Below are positions 51,634 to 63,700 of a stretch of 64,000 nucleotides of DNA, in pieces. The notes under the pieces were generated by a model. It was not told where the DNA came from, made no database searches, and worked only from the letters and a program-made list of their open reading frames with translations. Made by a program: the position numbers and the translations under genes. Every line of letters begins with the position of its first letter. Positions within the stretch are counted from its first letter, which is position 1. Source of the stretch: Lasioglossum baleicum. Lineage: Eukaryota > Arthropoda > Insecta > Hymenoptera > Halictidae. Location of the stretch: positions 186,001 through 250,000 of the forward strand of contig NW_027469177.1 of NCBI RefSeq assembly GCF_051020765.1. The letters run 5' to 3'.

Positions 51634-54198
51634 CTCGACTAGCCTGCGGGATGCATCCTCTCGCACGTGTTTTTGCTCGACTAGCCTGCGGGATGCATCC
51701 TCTCGCACGTGTTTTTGCTCGACTAGCCATGCGCATCCCAAAAAACCTGCGCATGCGCATCCCAAAAAATCTGCGCATGCGCATCCCACAAAACCTGCGC
51801 ATGCGCATCCCACAAAACCTCGCACGTGTTTGTGCTCGACTAGCCTGCGGGATGCATCCTTTCGCACGTGTTTTTACTCGACTAGCCTGCGGGATGCATC
51901 CTCTCGCACGTGTTTTTGCTCGACTAGCCTGCGGGATGCATCCTCTCGCACGTGTTTTTGCTCGACTAGCCTGCGGGATGCATCCTCTCGCACGTGTTTT
52001 TGCTCGACTAGCCTGCGGGATGCATCCTCTCGCACGTGTTTTTGCTCGACTAGCCATGCGCATCCCAAAAAACCTGCGCATGCGCATCCCAAAAAATCTG
52101 CGCATACGCATCCCACAAAACCTGCGCATGCGCATCCCACAAAACCTCGCACGTGTTTGTGCTCGACTAGCCTGCGGGATGCATCCTTTCGCACGTGTTT
52201 TTACTCGACTAGCCTGCGGGATGCATCGTCTCGCACGTGTTTTTACTCGACTAGCCTGCGGGATGCATCCTCTCGCACGTGTTTTTGCTCGACTAGCCAT
52301 GCGCATCCCAAAAAACCTGCACATGCGCATCCCAAAAAACCTGCGCATGCGCATCCCACAAAACCTGCGCATGCGCATCCCACAAAACCTCGCACGTGTT
52401 TTTACTCGACTAGCCTGCGGGATGCATCCTCTCGCACGTGTTTTTGCTCGACTAGCCATGCGCATCCCAAAAAACCTGCACATGCGCATCCCAAAAAACC
52501 TGCGCATGCGCATCCCACAAAACCTGCGCATGCGCATCCCACAAAACCTCGCACGTGTTTTTACTCGACTAGCCTGCGGGATGCATCCTCTCGCACGTGT
52601 TTTTACTCGACTAGCCTGCGGGATGCATCCTCTCGCACGTGTTTTTACTCGACTAGCCTGCGGGATGCATCCTCTCGCACGTGTTTTTACTCGACTAGCC
52701 TGCGGGATGCATCCTCTCGCACGTGTTTTTACTCGACTAGCCTGCGGGATGCATCGTCTCGCACGTGTTTTTGCTCGACTAGCCTGCGGGATGCATCCTC
52801 TCGCACGTGTTTTTGCTCGACTAGCCATGCGCATCCCAAAAAACCTGCGCATGCGCATCCCAAAAAACCTGCGCATGCGCATCCCACAAAACCTCGCACG
52901 TGTTTTTACTCGACTAGCCTGCGGGATGCATCCTCTCGCACGTGTTTTTACTCGACTAGCCTGCGGGATGCATCGTCTCGCACGTGTTTTTACTCGACTA
53001 GCCTGCGGGATGCATCCTCTCGCACGTGTTTTTGCTCGACTAGCCATGCGCATCCCAAAAAACCTGCGCATGCGCATCCCAAAAAATCTGCGCATGCGCA
53101 TCCCACAAAACCTGCGCATGCGCATCCCACAAAACCTCGCACGTGTTTGTGCTCGACTAGCCTGCGGGATGCATCCTTTCGCACGTGTTTTTACTCGACT
53201 AGCCTGCGGGATGCATCCTCTCGCACGTGTTTTTGCTCGACTAGCCTGCGGGATGCATCCTCTCGCACGTGTTTTTGCTCGACTAGCCATGCGCATCCCA
53301 AAAAACCTGCGCATGCGCATCCCAAAAAATCTGCGCATGCGCATCCCACAAAACCTGCGCATGCGCATCCCACAAAACCTCGCACGTGTTTGTGCTCGAC
53401 TAGACTGCGGGATGCATCCTTTCGCACGTGTTTTTACTCGACTAGCCTGCGGGATGCATCCTCTCGCACGTGTTTTTGCTCGACTAGCCTGCGGGATGCA
53501 TCCTCTCGCACGTGTTTTTGCTCGACTAGCCATGCGCATCCCAAAAAACCTGCGCATGCGCATCCCACAAAACCTGCGCATGCACATCCCACAAAACCTC
53601 GCACGTGTTTGTGCTCGACTAGCCTGCGGGATGCATCCTTTCGCACGTGTTTTTACTCGACTAGCCTGCGGGATGCATCCTCTCGCACGTGTTTTTGCTC
53701 GACTAGCCTGCGGGATGCATCCTCTCGCACGTGTTTTTGATCGACTAGCCATGCGCATCCCAAAAAACCTGCGCATGCGCATCCCACAAAACCTGCGCAT
53801 GCGCATCCCACAAAACCTCGCACGTGTTTGTGCTCGACTAGACTGCGGGATGCATCCTTTCGCACGTGTTTTTACTCGACTAGCCTGCGGGATGCATCCT
53901 CTCGCACGTGTTTTTGCTCGACTAGCCTGCCGGATGCATCCTCTCGCACGTGTTTTTGCTCGACTAGCCTGCGGGATGCATCCTCTCGCACGTGTTTTTA
54001 CTCGACTAGCCTGCGGGATGCATCCTCTCGCACGTGTTTTTACTCGACTACCCTGATGGATGCATCCTCTCGCACGTGTTTTTGCTCGACTAGCCATGCG
54101 CATCTCAAAAAACCTGCACATGCGCATCCCAAAAAACCTGCGCATGCGCATCCCACAAAACCTGCGCATGCGCATCCCACAAAACCTCGCACGTGTTT
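51634..54198. repeat. Right-domain cassettes with a 41.5-kb-like segment
   Basis: A five-unit TTTTTGCTCG A run at about 51898-52060 corresponds to 62053-62210. Two short cassettes with CTGCACATG B units follow. From about 52870 the sequence matches 41500 onward at offset 11374, including GCCTGCCGG at 53925 and a GATC unit at 53739. No gene was found. Confidence 0.8.
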
Positions 54199-57100
54199 TT
54201 ACTCGACTAGCCTGCGGGATGCATCCTCTCGCACGTGTTTTTGCTCGACTAGCCTGCGGGATGCATCCTCTCGCACGTGTTTTTGCTCGACTAGCCATGC
54301 GCATCCCAAAAAACCTGCGCATGCGCATCCCAAAAAATCTGCGCATACGCATCCCACAAAACCTGCGCATGCGCATCCCACAAAACCTCGCACGTGTTTG
54401 TGCTCGACTAGCCTGCGGGATGCATCCTCTCGCACGTGTTTTTGCTCGACTAGCCTGCGGGATGCATCCTCTCGCACGTGTTTTTGCTCGACTAGCCATG
54501 CGCATCCCAAAAAACCTGCGCATGCGCATCCCAAAAAATCTGCGCATACGCATCCCACAAAACCTGCGCATGCGCATCCCACAAAACCTCGCACGTGTTT
54601 GTGCTCGACTAGCCTGCGGGATGCATCCTTTCGCACGTGTTTTTACTCGACTAGCCTGCGGGATGCATCGTCTCGCACGTGTTTTTACTCGACTAGCCTG
54701 CGGGATGCATCCTCTCGCACGTGTTTTTGCTCGACTAGCCATGCGCATCCCAAAAAACCTGCGCATGCGCATCCCAAAAAATCTGCGCATGCGCATCCCA
54801 CAAAACCTGCGCATGCACATCCCACAAAACCTCGCACGTGTTTGTGCTCGACTAGCCTGCGGGATGCATCCTTTCGCACGTGTTTTTACTCGACTAGCCT
54901 GCGGGATGCATCCTCTCGCACGTGTTTTTGCTCGACTAGCCTGCGGGATGCATCCTCTCGCACGTGTTTTTGCTCGACTAGCCTGCGGGATGCATCCTCT
55001 CGCACGTGTTTTTGCTCGACTAGCCATGCGCATCCCAAAAAACCTGCGCATGCGCATCCCAAAAAATCTGCGCATACGCATCCCACAAAACCTGCGCATG
55101 CGCATCCCACAAAACCTCGCACGTGTTTGTGCTCGACTAGCCTGCGGGATGCATCCTTTCGCACGTGTTTTTACTCGACTAGCCTGCGGGATGCATCGTC
55201 TCGCACGTGTTTTTACTCGACTAGCCTGCGGGATGCATCCTCTCGCACGTGTTTTTGCTCGACTAGCCATGCGCATCCCAAAAAACCTGCGCATGCGCAT
55301 CCCAAAAAATCTGCGCATGCGCATCCCACAAAACCTGCGCATGCACATCCCACAAAACCTCGCACGTGTTTGTGCTCGACTAGCCTGCGGGATGCATCCT
55401 TTCGCACGTGTTTTTACTCGACTAGCCTGCGGGATGCATCCTCTCGCACGTGTTTTTGCTCGGCTAGCCTGCGGGATGCATCCTCTCGCACGTGTTTTTG
55501 CTCGACTAGCCATGCGCATCCCAAAAAACCTGCGCATGCGCATCCCACAAAACTTCGCACGTGTTTTTACTCGACTAGCCTGCGGGATGCATCCTCTCGC
55601 ACGTGTTTTTACTCGACTAGCCTGCGGGATGCATCCTCTCGCACGTGTTTTTACTCGACTAGCCTGCGGGATGCATCGTCTCGCACGTGTTTTTACTCGA
55701 CTAGCCTGCGGGATGCATCCTCTCGCACGTGTTTTTGCTCGACTAGCCATGCGCATCCCAAAAAACCTGCGCATGCGCATCCCAAAAAATCTGCGCATGC
55801 GCATCCCACAAAACCTGCGCATGCGCATCCCACAAAACCTCGCACGTGTTTGTGCTCGACTAGCCTGCGGGATGCATCCTTTCGCACGTGTTTTTACTCG
55901 ACTAGCCTGCGGGATGCATCCTCTCGCACGTGTTTTTGCTCGACTAGCCTGCGGGATGCATCCTCTCGCACGTGTTTTTGCTCGACTAGCCATGCGCATC
56001 CCAAAAAACCTGCGCATGCGCATCCCAAAAAATCTGCGCATGCGCATCCCACAAAACCTGCGCATGCGCATCCCACAAAACCTCGCACGTGTTTGTGCTC
56101 GACTAGACTGCGGGATGCATCCTTTCGCACGTGTTTTTACTCGACTAGCCTGCGGGATGCATCCTCTCGCACGTGTTTTTGCTCGACTAGCCTGCGGGAT
56201 GCATCCTCTCGCACGTGTTTGTGCTCGACTAGCCTGCGGGATGCATCCTCTCGCACGTGTTTTTACTCGACTAGCCTGCGGGATGCATCCTCTCGCACGT
56301 GTTTTTGCTCGACTAGCCTGCGGGATGCATCCTCTCGCACGTGTTTTTGCTCGACTAGCCTGCGGGATGCATCCTCTCGCACCTGTTTTTACTCGACTAG
56401 CCTGCGGGATGCATCCTCTCGCACGTGTTTTTACTCGACTAGCCTGCGGGATGCATCCTCTCGCACGTGTTTTTGCTCGACTAGCCTGCGGGATGCATCC
56501 TCTCGCACGTGTTTTTACTCGACTAGCCTGCGGGATGCATCGTCTCGCACGTGTTTTTACTCGACTAGCCTGCGGGATGCATCCTCTCGCACGTGTATTT
56601 GCTCGACTAGCCATGCGCATCCCAAAAAACCTGCGCATGCGCGTCCCAAAAAATCTGCGCATGCGCATCCCACAGAACCTGCGCATGCGCATCCCACAAA
56701 ACCTCGCACGTGTTTGTGCTCGACTAGCCTGCGGGATGCATCCTTTCGCACGTGTTTTTACTCGACTAGCCTGCGGGATGCATCCTCTCGCACGTGTATT
56801 TGCTCGACTAGCCATGCGCATCCCAAAAAATCTGCGCATGCGCATCCCACAGAACCTGCGCATGCGCATCCCACAAAACCTCGCACGTGTTTGTGCTCGA
56901 CTAGCCTGCGGGATGCATCCTTTCGCACGTGTTTTTACTCGACTAGCCTGCGGGATGCATCCTCTCGCACGTGTTTTTGCTCGACTAGCCTGCGGGATGC
57001 ATCCTCTCGCACGTGTTTTTGCTCGACTAGCCATGCGCATCCCAAAAAACCTGCGCATGCGCATCCCACAAAACCTCGCACGTGTTTTTACTCGACTAGC

Positions 57101-57702
57101 CTGCGGGATGCATCCTCTCGCACGTGTTTTTACTCGACTAGCCTGCGGGATGCATCGTCTCGCACGTGTTTTTACTCGACTAGCCTGCGGGATGCATCCT
57201 CTCGCACGTGTTTTTGCTCGACTAGCCATGCGCATCCCAAAAAACCTGCGCATGCGCATCCCAAAAAATCTGCGCATGCGCATCCCACAAAACCTGCGCA
57301 TGCGCATCCCACAAAACCTCGCACGTGTTTGTGCTCGACTAGCCTGCGGGATGCATCCTTTCGCACGTGTTTTTACTCGACTAGCCTGCGGGATGCATCG
57401 TCTCGCACGTGTTTTTACTCGACTAGCCTGCGGGATGCATCCTCTCGCACGTGTTTTTGCTCGACTAGCCATGCGCATCCCAAAAAACCTGCGCATGCGC
57501 ATCCCAAAAAATCTGCGCATGCGCATCCCACAAAACCTGCGCATGCACATCCCACAAAACCTCGCACGTGTTTGTGCTCGACTAGCCTGCGGGATGCATC
57601 CTTTCGCACGTGTTTTTACTCGACTAGCCTGCGGGATGCATCCTCTCGCACGTGTTTTTGCTCGACTAGCCTGCGGGATGCATCCTCTCGCACGTGTTTT
57701 TG
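54199..57702. repeat. Copy of the 43-46 kb region with local tandem copies
   Basis: Local tandem copies are visible. One A-run/B-run cassette at about 54230-54430 is repeated at about 54431-54630 (offset 201). About 54685-54880 recurs at 55213-55407 (offset 528). About 55550-56760 matches 43531-44741 at offset 12019, and about 57172 onward matches 45420 onward at offset 11752. Shared markers are AAAACTTCGC (43529/55551), CACCTG (44362/56380), CACGTGTATTTG, CCCACAGAACC and GCGCGTCCC (56640). Confidence 0.82.
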
Positions 57703-60700
57703 ATCGACTAGCCATGCGCATCCCAAAAAACCTGCGCATGCGCATCCCACAAAACCTCGCACGTGTTTGTGCTCGACTAGACTGCGGGATGCATCCTTTC
57801 GCACGTGTTTTTACTCGACTAGCCTGCGGGATGCATCCTCTCGCACGTGTTTTTGCTCGACTAGCCTGCGGGATGCATCCTCTCGCACGTGTTTTTGCTC
57901 GACTAGCCTGCGGGATGCATCCTCTCGCACGTGTTTTTACTCGACTAGCCTGCGGGATGCATCCTCTCGCACGTGTTTTTACTCGACTACCCTGATGGAT
58001 GCATCCTCTCGCACGTGTTTTTGCTCGACTAGCCATGCGCATCTCAAAAAACCTGCACATGCGCATCCCAAAAAACCTGCGCATGCGCATCCCACAAAAC
58101 CTGCGCATGCGCATCCCACAAAACCTCGCACGTGTTCTAACTCGACTAGCCTGCGGGATGCATCCTCTCGCACGTGTTTTTACTCGACTAGCCTGCGGGA
58201 TGCATCCTCTCGCACGTGTTTTTGCTCGACTAGCCATGCGCATCCCAAAAAACCTGCACATGCGCATCCCAAAAAACCTGCGCATGCGCATCCCACAAAA
58301 CCTGCGCATGCGCATCCCACAAAACCTCGCACGTGTTTTTACTCGACTAGCCTGCGGGATGCATCCTCTCGCACGTGTTTTTACTCGACTAGCCTGCGGG
58401 ATGCATCCTCTCGCACGTGTTTTTGCTCGACTAGCCTGCGGGATGCATCCTCTCGCACGTGTTTTTACTCGACTAGCCTGCGGGATGCATCGTCTCGCAC
58501 GTGTTTTTGCTCGACTAGCCATGCGCATCCCAAAAAACCTGCGCATGCGCATCCCAAAAAATCTGCGCATGCGCATCCCACAAAACCTGCGCATGCGCAT
58601 CCCACAAAACCTGCGCATGCGCATCCCACAAAACCTCGCACGTGTTTGTGCTCGACTAGCCTGCGGGATGCATCCTTTCGCACGTGTTTTTACTCGACTA
58701 GCCTGCGGGATGCATCCTCTCGCACGTGTTTTTGCTCGACTAGCCTGCGGGATGCATCCTCTCGCACGTGTTTTTGCTCGACTAGCCATGCGCATCCCAA
58801 AAAACCTGCGCATGCGCATCCCAAAAAATCTGCGCATGCGCATCCCACAAAACCTGCGCATGCGCATCCCACAAAACCTCGCACGTGTTTGTGCTCGACT
58901 AGACTGCGGGATGCATCCTTTCGCACGTGTTTTTACTCGACTAGCCTGCGGGATGCATCCTCTCGCACGTGTTTTTGCTCGACTAGCCTGCGGGATGCAT
59001 CCTCTCGCACGTGTTTTTGCTCGACTAGCCATGCGCATCCCAAAAAACCTGCGCATGCGCATCCCACAAAACCTGCGCATGCACATCCCACAAAACCTCG
59101 CACGTGTTTGTGCTCGACTAGCCTGCGGGATGCATCCTTTCGCACGTGTTTTTACTCGACTAGCCTGCGGGATGCATCCTCTCGCACGTGTTTTTGCTCG
59201 ACTAGCCTGCGGGATGCATCCTCTCGCACGTGTTTTTGATCGACTAGCCATGCGCATCCCAAAAAACCTGCGCATGCGCATCCCACAAAACCTGCGCATG
59301 CGCATCCCACAAAACCTCGCACGTGTTTGTGCTCGACTAGACTGCGGGATGCATCCTTTCGCACGTGTTTTTACTCGACTAGCCTGCGGGATGCATCCTC
59401 TCGCACGTGTTTTTGCTCGACTAGCCTGCCGGATGCATCCTCTCGCACGTGTTTTTACTCGACTACCCTGATGGATGCATCCTCTCGCACGTGTTTTTGC
59501 TCGACTAGCCATGCGCATCTCAAAAAACCTGCACATGCGCATCCCAAAAAACCTGCGCATGCGCATCCCACAAAACCTGCGCATGCGCATCCCACAAAAC
59601 CTCGCACGTGTTTTTACTCGACTAGCCTGCGGGATGCATCCTCTCGCACGTGTTTTTACTCGACTAGCCTGCGGGATGCATCGTCTCGCACGTGTTTTTA
59701 CTCGACTAGCCTGCGGGATGCATCCTCTCGCACGTGTTTTTGCTCGACTAGCCATGCGCATCCCAAAAAACCTGCGCATGCGCATCCCAAAAAATCTGCG
59801 CATGCGCATCCCACAAAACCTGCGCATGCGCATCCCACAAAACCTCGCACGTGTTTGTGCTCGACTAGCCTGCGGGATGCATCCTTTCGCACGTGTTTTT
59901 ACTCGACTAGCCTGCGGGATGCATCCTCTCGCACGTGTTTTTGCTCGACTAGCCTGCGGGATGCATCCTCTCGCACGTGTTTTTGCTCGACTAGCCTGCG
60001 GGATGCATCCTCTCGCACGTGTTTTTGCTCGACTAGCCATGCGCATCCCAAAAAACCTGCGCATGCGCATCCCAAAAAATCTGCGCATACGCATCCCACA
60101 AAACCTGCGCATGCGCATCCCACAAAACCTCGCACGTGTTTGTGCTCGACTAGCCTGCGGGATGCATCCTTTCGCACGTGTTTTTACTCGACTAGCCTGC
60201 GGGATGCATCGTCTCGCACGTGTTTTTACTCGACTAGCCTGCGGGATGCATCCTCTCGCACGTGTTTTTGCTCGACTAGCCATGCGCATCCCAAAAAACC
60301 TGCGCATGCGCATCCCAAAAAATCTGCGCATGCGCATCCCACAAAACCTGCGCATGCACATCCCACAAAACCTCGCACGTGTTTGTGCTCGACTAGCCTG
60401 CGGGATGCATCCTTTCGCACGTGTTTTTACTCGACTAGCCTGCGGGATGCATCCTCTCGCACGTGTTTTTGCTCGACTAGCCTGCGGGATGCATCCTCTC
60501 GCACGTGTTTTTGATCGACTAGCCATGCGCATCCCAAAAAACCTGCGCATGCGCATCCCACAAAACCTGCGCATGCGCATCCCACAAAACCTCGCACGTG
60601 TTTGTGCTCGACTAGACTGCGGGATGCATCCTTTCGCACGTGTTTTTACTCGACTAGCCTGCGGGATGCATCCTCTCGCACGTGTTTTTGCTCGACTAGC

Positions 60701-63700
60701 CTGCGGGATGCATCCTCTCGCACGTGTTTTTGCTCGACTAGCCTGCGGGATGCATCCTCTCGCACGTGTTTTTACTCGACTAGCCTGCGGGATGCATCCT
60801 CTCGCACGTGTTTTTACTCGACTACCCTGATGGATGCATCCTCTCGCACGTGTTTTTGCTCGACTAGCCATGCGCATCTCAAAAAACCTGCACATGCGCA
60901 TCCCAAAAAACCTGCGCATGCGCATCCCACAAAACCTGCGCATGCGCATCCCACAAAACCTCGCACGTGTTCTTACTCGACTAGCCTGCGGGATGCATCC
61001 TCTCGCACGTGTTTTTACTCGACTAGCCTGCGGGATGCATCCTCTCGCACGTGTTTTTGCTCGACTAGCCATGCGCATCCCAAAAAACCTGCACATGCGC
61101 ATCCCAAAAAACCTGCGCATGCGCATCCCACAAAACCTGCGCATGCGCATCCCACAAAACCTCGCACGTGTTTTTACTCGACTAGCCTGCGGGATGCATC
61201 CTCTCGCACGTGTTTTTGCTCGACTAGCCATGCGCATCCCAAAAAACCTGCACATGCGCATCCCAAAAAACCTGCGCATGCGCATCCCACAAAACCTGCG
61301 CATGCGCATCCCACAAAACCTCGCACGTGTTTTTACTCGACTAGCCTGCGGGATGCATCCTCTCGCACGTGTTTTTACTCGACTAGCCTGCGGGATGCAT
61401 CCTCTCGCACGTGTTTTTACTCGACTAGCCTGCGGGATGCATCCTCTCGCACGTGTTTTTACTCGACTAGCCTGCGGGATGCATCCTCTCGCACGTGTTT
61501 TTACTCGACTAGCCTGCGGGATGCATCCTCTCGCACGTGTTTTTACTCGACTAGCCTGCGGGATGCATCGTCTCGCACGTGTTTTTACTCGACTAGCCTG
61601 CGGGATGCATCCTCTCGCACGTGTTTTTGCTCGACTAGCCATGCGCATCCCAAAAAACCTGCGCATGCGCATCCCAAAAAATCTGCGCATGCGCATCCCA
61701 CAAAACCTGCGCATGCGCATCCCACAAAACCTCGCACGTGTTTGTGCTCGACTAGCCTGCGGGATGCATCCTTTCGCACGTGTTTTTACTCGACTAGCCT
61801 GCGGGATGCATCCTCTCGCACGTGTTTTTGCTCGACTAGCCTGCGGGATGCATCCTCTCGCACGTGTTTTTGCTCGACTAGCCATGCGCATCCCAAAAAA
61901 CCTGCGCATGCGCATCCCAAAAAATCTGCGCATGCGCATCCCACAAAACCTGCGCATGCGCATCCCACAAAACCTCGCACGTGTTTGTGCTCGACTAGCC
62001 TGCGGGATGCATCCTTTCGCACGTGTTTTTACTCGACTAGCCTGCGGGATGCATCCTCTCGCACGTGTTTTTGCTCAACTAGCCTGCGGGATGCATCCTC
62101 TCGCACGTGTTTTTGCTCGACTAGCCTGCGGGATGCATCCTCTCGCACGTGTTTTTGCTCGACTAGCCTGCGGGATGCATCCTCTCGCACGTGTTTTTGC
62201 TCGACTAGCCATGCGCATCCCAAAAAACCTGCGCATGCGCATCCCAAAAAATCTGCGCATACGCATCCCACAAAACCTGCGCATGCGCATCCCACAAAAC
62301 CTCGCACGTGTTTGTGCTCGACTAGCCTGCGGGATGCATCCTTTCGCACGTGTTTTTACTCGACTAGCCTGCGGGATGCATCGTCTCGCACGTGTTTTTA
62401 CTCGACTAGCCTGCGGGATGCATCCTCTCGCACGTGTTTTTGCTCGACTAGCCATGCGCATCCCAAAAAACCTGCGCATGCGCATCCCAAAAAATCTGCG
62501 CATGCGCATCCCACAAAACCTGCGCATGCACATCCCACAAAACCTCGCACGTGTTTGTGCTCGACTAGCCTGCGGGATGCATCCTTTCGCACGTGTTTTT
62601 ACTCGACTAGCCTGCGGGATGCATCCTCTCGCACGTGTTTTTGCTCGACTAGCCTGCGGGATGCATCCTCTCGCACGTGTTTTTGATCGACTAGCCATGC
62701 GCATCCCAAAAAACCTGCGCATGCGCATCCCACAAAACCTGCGCATGCGCATCCCACAAAACCTCGCACGTGTTTGTGCTCGACTAGACTGCGGGATGCA
62801 TCCTTTCGCACGTGTTTTTACTCGACTAGCCTGCGGGATGGATCCTCTCGCACGTGTTTTTGCTCGACTAGCCTGCGGGATGCATCCTCTCGCACGTGTT
62901 TTTGCTCGACTAGCCTGCGGGATGCATCCTCTCGCACGTGTTTTTACTCGACTAGCCTGCGGGATGCATCCTCTCGCACGTGTTTTTACTCGACTACCCT
63001 GATGGATGCATCCTCTCGCACGTGTTTTTGCTCGACTAGCCATGCGCATCTCAAAAAACCTGCACATGCGCATCCCAAAAAACCTGCGCATGCGCATCCC
63101 ACAAAACCTGCGCATGCGCATCCCACAAAACCTCGCACGTGTTCTTACTCGACTAGCCTGCGGGATGCATCCTCTCGCACGTGTTTTTACTCGACTAGCC
63201 TGCGGGATGCATCCTCTCGCACGTGTTTTTGCTCGACTAGCCATGCGCATCCCAAAAAACCTGCACATGCGCATCCCAAAAAACCTGCGCATGCGCATCC
63301 CACAAAACCTGCGCATGCGCATCCCACAAAACCTCGCACGTGTTTTTACTCGACTAGCCTGCGGGATGCATCCTCTCGCACGTGTTTTTACTCGACTAGC
63401 CTGCGGGATGCATCCTCTCGCACGTGTTTTTGCTCGGCTAGCCTGCGGGATGCATCCTCTCGCACGTGTTTTTGCTCGACTAGCCATGCGCATCCCAAAA
63501 AACCTGCGCATGCGCATCCCAAAAAACCTGCGCATGCGCATCCCACAAAACCTCGCACGTGTTTTTACTCGACTAGCCTGCGGGATGCATCCTCTCGCAC
63601 GTGTTTTTACTCGACTAGCCTGCGGGATGCATCCTCTCGCACGTGTTTTTACTCGACTAGCCTGCGGGATGCATCGTCTCGCACGTGTTTTTACTCGACT

